Made by a program: the position numbers and the translations under genes. This document shows, piece after piece, positions 40,878-50,238 of a DNA stretch of 64,000 nucleotides; positions within the stretch are counted from its first letter, which is position 1; each line of letters begins with the position of its first letter. Source of the stretch: Hymenobacter polaris (GTDB taxonomy: Bacteria > Bacteroidota > Bacteroidia > Cytophagales > Hymenobacteraceae); assembly GCF_012927305.1 (NCBI RefSeq), contig NZ_JABBGH010000003.1:992001-1056000 (forward strand), written 5' to 3'. Below the pieces are notes generated by a model. That model was not told the DNA's origin. It saw nothing but the letters and a program-made list of their open reading frames with translations, and made no database searches.

Positions 40878-42422
40878 ATGCCTAACCGCGCCAGCGACCC
40901 CGTTTTTCAGCTCCTCAAGTCGCTTACCCAGTCCGAGAAGCGGCATTTTCGCCTCTACACCAGCCGCCAGGGCGCCACCGAGGGCCTGAAGTTTCTGCAA
41001 CTCTTCGACGCCTTCGACGCCCAGGAGCAGCCCGACGAGGAGCGGGTGCTAGCGCAGGTGCCCAGCCTCAAGCGCGCCCAGCTCGCCAACCTCAAGGCCA
41101 ACCTCTACAAGCAGCTGCTGGCCAGCCTGCGCCTCTACCACGCCGGCCAAAACCTCGATATTCAGCTGCACGAGCAGCTCGACTACGCCCGCGTGCTCTA
41201 CAACAAGGGCTTCTACCAGCAGGCCCTGCGGATGCTGGCCCGCGTGAAGCAGGCCGCCCACGCCGCCGAGCTGCCCCACGTGGCGCTGCTGGCCATCGAC
41301 TTCGAGAAGCTCATCGAGTCGCAGTACATCACGCGCAGCCTGCAGGGCCGGGCCGAGTCGCTGGCCGAGGAGGCTTCGGCCACCGCTACCCACCTCGGGC
41401 GGCAGCACGAGCTGTCCAACGCCTCGCTACGCCTCTACGGGTTGTATTTGCAGGCCGGCCACGCCCGCAACCAGGCCGACCACGAGCAGTTTACGGCCTA
41501 TTTCCGGGCCCACGTGCCGGCCCGGCTGGCTGCCGGCAGCGGCTTCTGGGAGAAGCTCTACTTCTACCAGGCCCACGTGTGGTATCACACCATCAACCAG
41601 GATTTTCGGGTCTGCTACCGCTACGCCCAGAAGTGGGTGGACCTGTTTGAGGCCCAGCCCGACCAGCAGGAAAGCCAGACCATGCTATACATCAAGGGCC
41701 TGCACAACCTGCTGGCTTCCCTCTTCAACCTGCTCTACTACAGCAAGTTCATGGAGGTGCTCAAGGTGCTCGAAGACTTCGCCGCCAACCAGACTCGCCG
41801 CGCCACCCCCAACACCGACACGCTGCTCTTCCAGTACATCTGGACCAACCGGCTGAACGCGATTTTCCTCGAAGCCCGCTTCACCGAAGGCGTGGAGCTG
41901 ATACCCGAATTGCTGGAGCAGCTCGGCGAGCACAAAAGCCAGCTCGACCTGCACCGCACGCTGGTGTTCTACTACAAAATCGCCTGCGTGTACTTCGGCA
42001 GCGGCCACTACCAACAAGCCATCAAGTACCTCACCCGCATCATCGACCACAAGGACCTGAGTTTGCGCGAGGACCTGCAATGCTTCGCCCGCATCCTCAA
42101 CCTAGTAGCCCACTACGAGGCCGGCGACGACGCCGAGCTGGAGCACCAGGTGCGCTCGGTGTACCACTTCCTGGGCAAGATGAACGACCAGCAGCCCATG
42201 CAGTTGGAGGTGCTGCGCTTCCTGCGCCGCCTAGGCCACTTCGAGCCGGCCAGGCTGCGCGAGGAGTTCGCGCGCCTGAAAACCAAGCTGGAAGAAATCG
42301 CCGCCCGCCCCTACGACCGCCGCCCCTTCCTCTACTTCGACATCATCTCCTGGCTGGAAAGTAAGGTGTCGGGTCGCTCGGTGCAGGACGTGATGCAGCA
42401 GAAGTTTCTGGGGCTGAAGTAG
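40878..42422 (+). CDS. Helical-repeat protein of unknown function
   Basis: 514 residues, not recognised. No signal peptide or membrane segment. Almost entirely alpha-helical with TPR-like pairs, such as LDYARVLYNKGFYQQALRML and YYKIACVYFGSGHYQQAIKY with TRIIDHKD. The N-terminus (SDPVFQLLKSLTQSEKRHFRLYT) is basic and the C-terminus (RRPFLYFDIISWLESK) is aromatic. It is probably a conserved Bacteroidota cytoplasmic scaffold protein. Divergent from leuA across a 178-nt AT-rich spacer, but there is no sequence reason to assign it to leucine synthesis. Confidence 0.6.
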   Translation: MPNRASDPVFQLLKSLTQSEKRHFRLYTSRQGATEGLKFLQLFDAFDAQEQPDEERVLAQVPSLKRAQLANLKANLYKQLLASLRLYHAGQNLDIQLHEQLDYARVLYNKGFYQQALRMLARVKQAAHAAELPHVALLAIDFEKLIESQYITRSLQGRAESLAEEASATATHLGRQHELSNASLRLYGLYLQAGHARNQADHEQFTAYFRAHVPARLAAGSGFWEKLYFYQAHVWYHTINQDFRVCYRYAQKWVDLFEAQPDQQESQTMLYIKGLHNLLASLFNLLYYSKFMEVLKVLEDFAANQTRRATPNTDTLLFQYIWTNRLNAIFLEARFTEGVELIPELLEQLGEHKSQLDLHRTLVFYYKIACVYFGSGHYQQAIKYLTRIIDHKDLSLREDLQCFARILNLVAHYEAGDDAELEHQVRSVYHFLGKMNDQQPMQLEVLRFLRRLGHFEPARLREEFARLKTKLEEIAARPYDRRPFLYFDIISWLESKVSGRSVQDVMQQKFLGLK

Positions 42423-42508
42423 GTTTGGGCGGGCGGGGTGCCCCTAGGGCCCGCGCCTCCACCAAGCGGCTTTACCCGCCGCCGACACGCGCCAGCAGCC
42501 CCGCGCCA

Positions 42509-43756
42509 CTAGCCGTCCAGCCCCGGCAGGCCGAGCAACTCCGCGGCGCGGCGCGCCCCGGCTTTGACGCTGGCGATGTCCGGGCCGGTGATGGTTAGGT
42601 GGCCCATTTTGCGGCCCGGGCGCGCCTGCAGCTTGCCGTAGAGGTGCAGGTGCGTTCCCGGCAGGCGCAGCACGGCAGACCAGTCTGGCTCCCGCAAGCG
42701 GCCAGCGGCGTCCAGCCACACGTCACCCAGCAGGTTGAGCATGATGGCGGGGGAGTGCTGGCGCGGCTGGGGCAGGGGCAGGCCCGCCAGGGCGTGCACC
42801 TGCAAATCGAACTGCGACGCGTCGCAGGCGTCCAGGGTGTAGTGACCGCTGTTGTGGGGACGGGGGGCCATTTCGTTGACTACCAGGCTGCCGTGCTCGC
42901 TGCCGTCGTCCACCACAAAAAACTCGACGCACAGCACCCCCACGTAGCCGAGCTGCCGGGCGATGGCAATGGCCGCCTCGCGCGCCCGCTCGGCCAGGGC
43001 CGGGGGCAGCGCCCCAGCGTAGGCGTGGGTAACGGCCAGAATGCCCGCCACGTGCACGTTGCGCTGCGGCGCGAAGCTGACCACCTGCCCGTCCCAGCCG
43101 CGGGCCACCAGCACCGAGCACTCGGCGGCCAGCGGCAGCTTCTTTTCCAGCACGCAGGCCACGCCGCCCAGCTCCGCCCAGGCGGCGGCCAGCTCCGCGG
43201 CGTTCTCAGCCCGGACCTGGCCCTTGCCATCGTAGCCCAGGCGGGCGGTTTTGAGGATGCCGGGCAGCAGCTCCGGCCGCTCGGCCTGCACGGCTTGCAG
43301 CTGGGCTGGCGTTTCAAGCACCGCGTAAGGCGCGCAGCCCACCCCTGACGTGGCCGCGCAGGCCGCGAAGTGGGCTTTTTCCTCGATGCGATTTTGAGCA
43401 ATGCCCACTACGGCCGCGCCCGGCGCCACGGGCCGGGTCAGGGCCAGCGTTTGCAGTACCTGGGCCGGCACGTTCTCAAACTCGGTCGTGATGGCCTGGC
43501 ACAGGTAAGCCAGCTGCGCCAGCCCCGCCGGGTCGTCGTAGCCGGTTTGGATGTGGTGGTGGCTCACCTGCCCGGCCGGGCTTTGCGCGTCGGGCTCCAG
43601 CACGGCCGTGAAGTAGCCCAGGCGCTGGGCGGCCTGCACAAACATGCGGCCTAGCTGGCCACCCCCCAGCACCCCTAGGGTAGCCCGCTGGCCCGCGGCG
43701 TCTACACTGCCAGGAAAAATCGGGGCCATGGCGGCAACGTGGCTATCGGCACTCAT
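42509..43756 (-). CDS. purK: 5-(carboxyamino)imidazole ribonucleotide synthase
   Basis: 415 residues. ATP-grasp enzyme that carboxylates AIR with bicarbonate. LGVLGGGQLGRMFVQAAQRLGY, TEFENVPAQVL, the ATP-grasp lysine region LKTARLGYDGKGQ, VLEKKLPLAAECSVLVARG, VLCVEFFVVDDG and NEMAPRPHNSGHYTLDAC with PurK-specific SQFDLQVHALAGLPL. The ATG at 43756 overlaps the stop of purE by 4 nt (ATGA), which supports this start over an in-frame ATG nine codons later. Its product is the substrate of PurE. Confidence 0.96.
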   Translation of the reverse strand: MSADSHVAAMAPIFPGSVDAAGQRATLGVLGGGQLGRMFVQAAQRLGYFTAVLEPDAQSPAGQVSHHHIQTGYDDPAGLAQLAYLCQAITTEFENVPAQVLQTLALTRPVAPGAAVVGIAQNRIEEKAHFAACAATSGVGCAPYAVLETPAQLQAVQAERPELLPGILKTARLGYDGKGQVRAENAAELAAAWAELGGVACVLEKKLPLAAECSVLVARGWDGQVVSFAPQRNVHVAGILAVTHAYAGALPPALAERAREAAIAIARQLGYVGVLCVEFFVVDDGSEHGSLVVNEMAPRPHNSGHYTLDACDASQFDLQVHALAGLPLPQPRQHSPAIMLNLLGDVWLDAAGRLREPDWSAVLRLPGTHLHLYGKLQARPGRKMGHLTITGPDIASVKAGARRAAELLGLPGLDG

Positions 43757-44280
43757 ACGGGCAGGGTCATGGCGCGGGCGGCCTCGGTTTGGGCGGCGCG
43801 AAACGCCTGCAGCTTGGTAGCCAGGTCGGGGTCGTGCAACGCCAGCAGGCTGACGGCGAACAGCGCGGCATTGGCCGCCCCGGCCGTGCCAATCGCAAAC
43901 GTGGCCACCGGTATTCCCTTGGGCATCTGCACGATGCTGTGCAGCGAGTCGACCCCCTGTAGGTGGCGGCTGGCCACCGGCACTCCCAGCACGGGCACGG
44001 TGGTTTTGGCGGCCAGCATGCCCGGTAGGTGGGCCGCGCCCCCCGCGCCAGCGATGATGGCCTGCAAGCCGCGCGGCCCGGCCTGCTCGGCGTAGGCAAA
44101 CAAGTCGTCGGGCATGCGGTGGGCCGATACCACCCGCGCCTCGTGGGCCACGCCAAAGTCCGCCAGCACCTGCACGGCATGCTGCATGGTGTCCCAGTCG
44201 CTGCTGGAACCCATCACGACGCCAACCACTGGCTTGCCTGGGGTAGGGCTAGGGGCGTCGGAGGGGGAATAGGTACTCAT
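43753..44280 (-). CDS. purE: N5-carboxyaminoimidazole ribonucleotide mutase
   Basis: 175 residues. Class I PurE: VVGVVMGSSSDWDTM, ARVVSAHRMPDDLF, IIAGAGGAAHLPGMLAAKT, PVLGVPVASRHLQGVDSL and MPKGIPVATFAIGTAGAANA. It rearranges N5-CAIR to CAIR in purine synthesis and is translationally coupled to purK. The frame is open to 44337 but the ATG at 44280 precedes the conserved part by a normal distance. Confidence 0.96.
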   Translation of the reverse strand: MSTYSPSDAPSPTPGKPVVGVVMGSSSDWDTMQHAVQVLADFGVAHEARVVSAHRMPDDLFAYAEQAGPRGLQAIIAGAGGAAHLPGMLAAKTTVPVLGVPVASRHLQGVDSLHSIVQMPKGIPVATFAIGTAGAANAALFAVSLLALHDPDLATKLQAFRAAQTEAARAMTLPV

Positions 44281-44641
44281 AAAAAAGCTTGGTCGTAAGG
44301 GCAGGAATGCCCTGGAATATCGAGAACAGGATGGCAAACGGCCGCGCCCGCACCGCCGGCTAGGTAGGGGGCGGTGCGCCGTGCCGCCACCAAAGCGGGC
44401 CCTCGCTCAGCAAGCGGTTGCCACGGCCGCAAATTTAGGGTGGCATTCTACGACTCGAGCGAATCCAAAAAATTACGGGTGCCCGCCTAGGCCATGCCCC
44501 TACGGTACCCGGACCCTGCCGCAGCATAAGGCAGTTGGTAGGGGTGGATAAGGCTCCCGGCCGGCTGCGCCTGCGGGCGCTACTTCCTACAAGCTCAAAA
44601 ACGGCTGCCGGCGCCTCCCTGCTCAGCGGCTCGCCTTGGCT
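44281..44641. other. Intergenic region between purE and the SDR gene
   Basis: 361 nt without a convincing gene, repeat or terminator. The only signal is CAAATTTA at 44431-44438, which on the minus strand is TAAATTTG, an exact -7 box match, about 150 nt before purE; no TTG at the proper spacing is seen. Confidence 0.4.
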
Positions 44642-45445
44642 TTACTGCGCCGCCAGTAGTTGCTGGATGCCCTGCCGGAAGGCTTCATCACCGGCGGCCA
44701 GGCGCTGAGCGTACATGGCTTTTACGTCCTCGCCGCAAACGTAGCGCAGGGTGTTGGTGCCGTCGGTGGCGGCTTCGTACACCACCTGCGCAATCTGCTC
44801 GGGGGTGGATACCACGTTTGCAGGGTTGCTGATGAAGGCGAAGAACTTGCTGGCCAGCGCCTCGTAGGCCGGGTGCGCCACGAATACCGACCGCTGCGCG
44901 GCGTCCGTAGCCACCAGGCCCGGCTCGATATTTTTGATGCCAATGCCAAACTCGCGCAGCTCGTAGGACAAGCTTTCGCTCCAGCCCTCGAGGGCCCATT
45001 TGCTGGCATCGTACACCGAGCTGACCGGAAACGCCATCAGCCCTGCCGATGAGGAAGTGGTGATAAACAACCCCGCCCGCCGTGCCCGAAAGGCCGGAAT
45101 AAAGGCCTGCGTTACGCGCACTACCCCTAGGAAATTGGTTTCCAGCTGGCGCACCAGCTGCTCGTCGGTGGTGGCTTCCAGGGGCCCCAGCAGGCTGTAG
45201 CCCGCGTTGTTGAACACGACGTCAACGGGCCCTAGGGCCAGCGCCTGCTGCACGGTAGCGGCAATCTGCGCCGGGTTAGTTACGTCCAGGGGCAGCAGGC
45301 GCACGCGTTCTAGCTGGCTAAGCTCGGTTTCGTTTTCGGGCCTGCGCATGGTGGCCAGCACCTGCCAGCCCTGGGCGGCAAACAGCTTGGCGGTGGCTTT
45401 GCCGATACCGGCCGACGCGCCGGTGATAAAAATAGTCTTGCTCAT
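44642..45445 (-). CDS. Short-chain dehydrogenase/reductase
   Basis: 267 residues of classical SDR type: cofactor motif FITGASAGIGKATAKLF, LPLDVTNP, VFNNAGYSLLGPLE, catalytic Ser in ITTSSSAGL and YDASKWALEG (YxxxK). The Arg pair after the second strand (ATMRRPENE) suggests NADP(H). Substrate unknown. Divergent from the HxlR regulator with a shared operator 37 nt before its start, so it is probably the regulator's target, perhaps induced by reactive electrophiles as in other HxlR systems (inference). Confidence 0.92.
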   Translation of the reverse strand: MSKTIFITGASAGIGKATAKLFAAQGWQVLATMRRPENETELSQLERVRLLPLDVTNPAQIAATVQQALALGPVDVVFNNAGYSLLGPLEATTDEQLVRQLETNFLGVVRVTQAFIPAFRARRAGLFITTSSSAGLMAFPVSSVYDASKWALEGWSESLSYELREFGIGIKNIEPGLVATDAAQRSVFVAHPAYEALASKFFAFISNPANVVSTPEQIAQVVYEAATDGTNTLRYVCGEDVKAMYAQRLAAGDEAFRQGIQQLLAAQ

Positions 45446-45481
45446 CTTGCAGTGGGTGAAATTTCTGGCAAAACTGCCGGG

Positions 45482-45526
45482 TAGTCGCTTTACCTTTACT
45501 ATCCATTACCTTTAGGAAAGCGACTA
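45482..45526. promoter_or_regulatory. Putative HxlR operator in the divergent promoter
   Basis: Inverted repeat TAGTCGCTTTACCT / AGGAAAGCGACTA (13 bp with one extra base) at 45482-45495 and 45514-45526, enclosing two direct copies of TTACCTTTA (45490-45498 and 45506-45514). It sits between the SDR and HxlR starts, just before the HxlR ATG. Confidence 0.7.
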
Positions 45527-45529
45527 TTT

Positions 45530-45907
45530 ATGGCGGCCACCGTGCACTGCGAACAAGACCCGGCGCTGCACCAGGAGCGCCTGCGGGCCCTGCGGGATGC
45601 CACCGAGCTGGTGAGCGGCAAGTGGAAATTCGGCATCCTGCTGAACCTATACAACTACGGCGCCATGCGCTTCAAGGACTTGCAAGCCGCCTCGGCGGGC
45701 ATCACCCCCAAAGTGCTGTCGAAAGAGTTGCAGGACCTGGAAGACAACCAGCTCATTACCCGCACGGTAAATGCCACCAAGCCCGTGACGGTTTCCTACG
45801 CCCTCACGCCCCACGCGCTCGAAATCCAGCCTGTCATCAACGCCCTGGTCGAATTCGGACTAAAGCACCGCGTGAAAATTAAGGAGCAGCTGGCACTGGC
45901 TGCGTAG
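45530..45907 (+). CDS. HxlR-family transcriptional regulator
   Basis: 125 residues. Winged helix-turn-helix of the HxlR/YodB type: DATELVSGKWKFGILLNLYNYGAMRFKDLQAASAGITPKVLSKELQDLEDNQLITR, then a dimer helix. A cysteine at position 7 sits where redox-sensing members carry theirs, though the usual Cys-Pro context is absent (HCEQDP). It likely represses itself and the divergent SDR gene through the 45482-45526 site. Confidence 0.92.
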   Translation: MAATVHCEQDPALHQERLRALRDATELVSGKWKFGILLNLYNYGAMRFKDLQAASAGITPKVLSKELQDLEDNQLITRTVNATKPVTVSYALTPHALEIQPVINALVEFGLKHRVKIKEQLALAA

Positions 45908-46061
45908 CTGCCTGCCCGGCCCGCTAACCTCCTCTTCCCAAGGGAAGGAAACGCCTGCTGATTGTAACGCCAAACTTCTGCTTAGCAGCCCGCAACGAGC
46001 GACTCGTCTTACCGAGGCACTAAGCAAGAGCTTAGTAGTCCAGCCTACGCCGCCCGCCCAC

Positions 46062-46095
46062 TAAAAAAGCCCACCCGGCAACCGGGTGGGCTTTT
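46062..46095. terminator. Bidirectional terminator next to icd
   Basis: GCCCACCCGG-CA-ACCGGGTGGGC with A6 on the left and T4 on the right; on the minus strand it gives a perfect stem plus six U, about 20 nt after the icd stop. It can also end plus-strand transcripts from the HxlR gene. Confidence 0.92.
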
Positions 46096-46116
46096 GCGTG
46101 CCAAAGGGCCCTAGGG

Positions 46117-47349
46117 CTACTGGCCCAGCTTCTTCTTCAGGTTCTCGTCGATGGCCTCCAGAAACTCCTCGGTGTAGAGGTAGTCGCGGCCGTGCTCCAC
46201 CTTGTTGCCGTGGATGCAGACGGCTAGGTCCTTAGTCATCTTGCCGCTTTCCACGGTTTCGATGCACACCTGCTCCAGGGCCTTGCAGAAGTCGATTAGC
46301 TCCTGGTTGCCGTCGAGCATACCGCGGAATTCGAGGCCGCGGGTCCAGGCGAAGATACTGGCGATGGGGTTGGTGCTGGTGGGCTTGCCGGCCTGGTGGT
46401 CGCGGTAGTGGCGCGTGACGGTGCCGTGGGCGGCCTCGGCCTCCATCGTTTTGCCGTCGGGCGTTACCAGCGTGCTGGTCATCAGGCCCAGCGAGCCGAA
46501 GCCCTGGGCTACGGTGTCGCTCTGCACGTCGCCGTCGTAGTTTTTGCAGGCCCACACGAAGTTGCCGTTCCACTTCAGCGCCGAGGCCACCATGTCGTCA
46601 ATCAGGCGGTGTTCGTAGGTGATGCCGGCAGCCTTGAACTTGTCCTGGTAGTCGGCTTCGTAAATCTCCTGGAAAATGTCCTTGAAACGGCCGTCGTACT
46701 TCTTCAGAATCGTGTTCTTGGTGCTCAGGTACAGCGGCCAGCCCTTCATCAGGGCCTGGTTGAAGCAGGCGTGCGCGAAGCCGCGGATGCTCTCGTCGGT
46801 GTTGTACATAGCCAGGGCCACGCCGTCGCCCTTAAAGTTGTACACCTCAAAGCTTTGCGCCTCGCCGCCGTCCTCGGGCGTGAAGGTGATGGTGAGCTTG
46901 CCCTTGCCCTTAGTCACGAAGTCGGTGGCGCGGTACTGGTCGCCGAAGGCGTGGCGGCCGATGCAGATGGGGGCCGTCCAGTTGGGCACCAGGCGCGGGA
47001 TGTTGCTCATCACGATGGGCTCGCGGAACACGGTGCCGTCCAAGATGTTGCGGATGGTGCCGTTGGGCGACTTCCACATCTGCTTCAGCCCGAACTCCTC
47101 CACCCGCTGCTCGTCGGGGGTGATGGTGGCGCACTTGATGCCCACGCCGTACTGCTTAATGGCGTTGGCCGAGTCGATGGTTACCTGGTCGTTGGTCTCG
47201 TCGCGGTACTCGATGCCCAGGTCGTAGTACTTGATGTCGACGTCGAGGTAGGGCAGAATCAGCTTGTCCTTGATGAATTTCCAGATGATGCGGGTCATCT
47301 CGTCGCCGTCCAGCTCCACTACGGGGTTGGCTACTTTAATCTTGCTCAT
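46117..47349 (-). CDS. icd: NADP-dependent isocitrate dehydrogenase (eukaryote-like type)
   Basis: 410 residues, the homodimeric subfamily II form. VVELDGDEMTRIIWKFIKD, KSPNGTIRNILDGTVFREPI (substrate Ser/Asn loop), PICIGRHAFGDQYRATDF, LSTKNTILKKYDGRFKDIFQEIY, HRLIDDMVASALKWNGNFVWACKNYDGDVQSD (metal Asp) and EAAHGTVTRHYRDHQAGK, with the Arg-His after GTVT typical of NADP use. TCA-cycle enzyme giving 2-oxoglutarate and NADPH. Monocistronic, ending at a strong terminator. Confidence 0.97.
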   Translation of the reverse strand: MSKIKVANPVVELDGDEMTRIIWKFIKDKLILPYLDVDIKYYDLGIEYRDETNDQVTIDSANAIKQYGVGIKCATITPDEQRVEEFGLKQMWKSPNGTIRNILDGTVFREPIVMSNIPRLVPNWTAPICIGRHAFGDQYRATDFVTKGKGKLTITFTPEDGGEAQSFEVYNFKGDGVALAMYNTDESIRGFAHACFNQALMKGWPLYLSTKNTILKKYDGRFKDIFQEIYEADYQDKFKAAGITYEHRLIDDMVASALKWNGNFVWACKNYDGDVQSDTVAQGFGSLGLMTSTLVTPDGKTMEAEAAHGTVTRHYRDHQAGKPTSTNPIASIFAWTRGLEFRGMLDGNQELIDFCKALEQVCIETVESGKMTKDLAVCIHGNKVEHGRDYLYTEEFLEAIDENLKKKLGQ

Positions 47350-47556
47350 GGGCGTTGGTGGGAAAGTGAAAAACCGGGTAAAACGGGGTGCAAGCTAGCA
47401 ACCCGCCCCCTCTAAACTAGCTGGTCCCCACTTGTTCCCGGTAGCGGCCCAGCCCGGCCGGCCCCTAGGGCCCGCGGCCGCTTCTGCCCAAAGTAGTATC
47501 CGTTAGCGTTTGCGCTAGTCGTTTTTCTGCGAAAAATGCTACCAGGCGCCGGATAG

Positions 47557-48555
47557 CTAGTGCATGGTCATCCAGGCAAAAAAGTCGCGGGCCACCCGGT
47601 CCCACTGCCCTTTTTCGTAATCGATTTTGCCGTTGGTGAAGCCGAAGAAATTGTGCTCTACCTCGGGGTAGGCGTGGAAGGCGAAGTTGGTTTTGCGCCG
47701 CCGAATGGCTTCTAGCCGCAGGTAATCGTTGAGCAGCGCCGAGCGGTCGCGGGTGCCGTAGCCCACGAAGATGGGCAGGCGGCTGTGCAGGAGGTCTTCC
47801 AGCGGAGTTGACGGCGTCGAAAGCGAATAAATCAAGCGGTTGCTGTCGCCGTGGCAATCTACCTGGCTGGGGGCGGCCACCACCTGCTGCCAGCGGTTGA
47901 ATAAGCTTTCCGCCGTGGCCGAGTCGACCTCCAGCCGCGCGCCCGAAACCTGCGTGAGCATGCGCCCTAGGGGGCTGCCCGCCAAATAAATAACGCGCCG
48001 CAGGTGGTGCGAATGGCGCGCCATGCGGGCTACTACGGCGCTGCCTTCCGAGTGGCCCATGGCCGTGATGTCGTCGGCTTGCACCCAGGGCTGGCGGCTG
48101 AGGTAGCGCAGCACAACCCGGTTGCGCCGCACGTAATACTCCAGGTAGTTGTGCTGGCAATACTTAGCAGGCAGTAGCCCGGTTTTGGTATCCAGTACGT
48201 AGCCGCCGGGGCCCAGCTGGCGCAAGTCGCCCACCAGCGGCAGGCCGGGCTTGGCTACTACCACCAGGTGGCAGCGGGCCAATAAGGAGTCCATCTTGAT
48301 AGGAATCAGCCGGTAAGCGCCTTGCTCGTCGTAGAGTATTACGGGGCTAGGGGAAGACCCTTGGGCAAAGAAGAACACTGGCTTGCGCTTCAGCTCCTCC
48401 CCTTTTTTGGAGAGCACCAGCACGTTCACAGTGTCCCCTTTGTAGCGCATTTGCAGGTGGCGGTAGCCAAAGTCGGCGGGGGTTTTAGGCTGGGCGTGGG
48501 TTAGCCTCGGGCTCAGCAGAACCCCTAGGGCCAGCAGGCGGTACAAAAGGCGCAT
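47557..48555 (-). CDS. Exported alpha/beta hydrolase
   Basis: 332 residues. Signal peptide MRLLYRLLALGVLLSPRLTHAQ, then an alpha/beta hydrolase fold with VFFFAQGSSPSP (oxyanion), AMGHSEGSAVVARMA (nucleophile Ser), LPIFVGYGTRDRSAL (acid Asp) and YPEVEHNFFGF (catalytic His). The GHSEGS elbow and the HNFFG ending resemble acyl-peptidase or esterase families of Bacteroidota; the substrate is unknown. Periplasmic or surface location is expected. Confidence 0.82.
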   Translation of the reverse strand: MRLLYRLLALGVLLSPRLTHAQPKTPADFGYRHLQMRYKGDTVNVLVLSKKGEELKRKPVFFFAQGSSPSPVILYDEQGAYRLIPIKMDSLLARCHLVVVAKPGLPLVGDLRQLGPGGYVLDTKTGLLPAKYCQHNYLEYYVRRNRVVLRYLSRQPWVQADDITAMGHSEGSAVVARMARHSHHLRRVIYLAGSPLGRMLTQVSGARLEVDSATAESLFNRWQQVVAAPSQVDCHGDSNRLIYSLSTPSTPLEDLLHSRLPIFVGYGTRDRSALLNDYLRLEAIRRRKTNFAFHAYPEVEHNFFGFTNGKIDYEKGQWDRVARDFFAWMTMH

Positions 48556-48623
48556 AAGCAGTAGGAGCCGCCCAAAAGGGGCCGGCCGGCTATGGACTAA
48601 GGCCTTCCTGCGTAAGTTGCGCC

Positions 48624-50102
48624 GTGCCGATTCTGTCTTTCTCCACTCTTGCTGCCGGCCAGTTGCGCTGGGCTGTTTGGCTAGCCCTGCTGCCGCTCAC
48701 CTCTGCCTGCGGGCAAGCTACCACTTCCCAGCCGCCCGTGCCGGCGGCCATCGTCCTCGATTCGGCCACGGGCAAGGTCGATATGCCCTGGCTGCGCCAG
48801 CGCCTCGATAGCAGCCGGGCGCTGCGCCGCCAGCAGGTGGGCGTGGCCCTGGCCGATGCCACCACCGGCGAGCTCCTCTTCGGCTACAACGCGGGCAAGG
48901 ACTTCACTCCGGCCAGCACCCTAAAATTATTTAGCCTCTACGCCGGCCTCACGCTGCTCGGCGACTCGCTGCCCAGCCTGCGCTACTTCTCTAGGGGCGA
49001 CACGCTCTTCTTCCAGGGCACCGGCGACCCTACGCTGCTGCACGGCGACGTGCCCTCGCGGCGGGCCTACGCCTTTTTGGCCGGCCGGCCCGAGAAAGTG
49101 CTGGCCTACTGCGACATTGCCTGCGTGCCCGCCTACGGACCCGGCTGGACCTGGGACGACTTTAACTACTATTTCCAGCCCGAGCGCACGGCCTTCCCGC
49201 TCTACGGCAACACGGTGCGCTTCTATGGCAGCGCGCCGCAGCTGGCGCGCCCTAGGCCCGGCGCGCCACTGCAGCCCCTGCCGCAGCGGGTGCGGGTGGC
49301 GCCTCGCGCCTTCGCGCCCCTCACCGCCAAGGCCGGGCCCGACTTTCGCCTCTCGCCCGACCAGGACCACGAGGAGCACGTGTTTCGGGCGCAGCTCGAC
49401 AACCGCTTCACCTACCTGCCGGCCCCCAAGAAGTGGGTGGATGAAATACCCTACCGCACCAGCCGCCAGCTGCTGCTGCGCCTGCTGGGCGACACCCTAC
49501 GCCGGGCCGTGGTCGGCATTGGCCCCTGGCACCCTAGGCCCGGCCAAGACAGCATTCGCACCCTGCACGGGCTACGCGCCGACTCACTCTACCGCCGCAT
49601 GCTGCGCGTGAGCGACAACTTCCTGGCCGAGCAGCTGCTGCTGATGGCCAGCACCCAAGTGGGCTACCGCGACTCGCTGAGCGGGGCGCGCACCATTCGG
49701 TATTTGCTTAAAAACCAGCTGCGCACCCTGCCCGACCGCCCCGACTGGGTGGACGGCTCAGGGCTCTCGCGCTTCAACCTGCTCACGCCGCGCACCCTCA
49801 CGGCGCTGCTGGTGCGCCTGCACCAGCAGCTGCCCGAGCCGCGCCTGCTGAGCCTGCTAGCGGCCGGCGGCGGCCAGGGCACGCTGCGCAAGCGCTACTT
49901 CGAGCCTGGCCCGCCCAAAGTGACCTGGTTTTGGGGCAAAACCGGTACCCTCACCCATACCTGCAACCTGGCCGGCTACCTGCGCTGCAAGAGCGGCCGG
50001 CTGGTGGCCGTTACGTTCTTCAACAACAACATCTTGGGCGACGACCAGCGCACCCGCGACGCCATGCAGTGGACGCTGAGCGAGGTGCGGCAGCGCTTAT
50101 AA
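48624..50102 (+). CDS. dacB: D-alanyl-D-alanine carboxypeptidase/endopeptidase (PBP4, S13 family)
   Basis: 492 residues. Lipoprotein-like signal (LLPLTSACG, Cys29). Serine active site PASTLKLF with Ser98 and Lys101, second motif RVSDNFLAEQLLLMA (SxN), third motif FWGKTGTL (KTG), and the S13-specific DGSGLSRFNLLTPR before it. An inserted domain lies between motifs 1 and 2, as in PBP4. It trims or cuts peptide cross-links of peptidoglycan. Start is a GTG at 48624, which directly precedes the signal peptide; no better ATG is in frame. Divergent from the exported hydrolase gene. Confidence 0.9.
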   Translation: MPILSFSTLAAGQLRWAVWLALLPLTSACGQATTSQPPVPAAIVLDSATGKVDMPWLRQRLDSSRALRRQQVGVALADATTGELLFGYNAGKDFTPASTLKLFSLYAGLTLLGDSLPSLRYFSRGDTLFFQGTGDPTLLHGDVPSRRAYAFLAGRPEKVLAYCDIACVPAYGPGWTWDDFNYYFQPERTAFPLYGNTVRFYGSAPQLARPRPGAPLQPLPQRVRVAPRAFAPLTAKAGPDFRLSPDQDHEEHVFRAQLDNRFTYLPAPKKWVDEIPYRTSRQLLLRLLGDTLRRAVVGIGPWHPRPGQDSIRTLHGLRADSLYRRMLRVSDNFLAEQLLLMASTQVGYRDSLSGARTIRYLLKNQLRTLPDRPDWVDGSGLSRFNLLTPRTLTALLVRLHQQLPEPRLLSLLAAGGGQGTLRKRYFEPGPPKVTWFWGKTGTLTHTCNLAGYLRCKSGRLVAVTFFNNNILGDDQRTRDAMQWTLSEVRQRL

Positions 50103-50238
50103 AACAGGATGTTATCAAGAAAATATAGCGGCGCTTAAAAAAGTTTTACAACTTTAAAAGCTTAATAGTCAATCGTCCCTGTATGGTCGAGGTAAAAAGT
50201 GCGTTTTGTTAGTAGGCTTATTGTTGGGCTTAGTTAGA

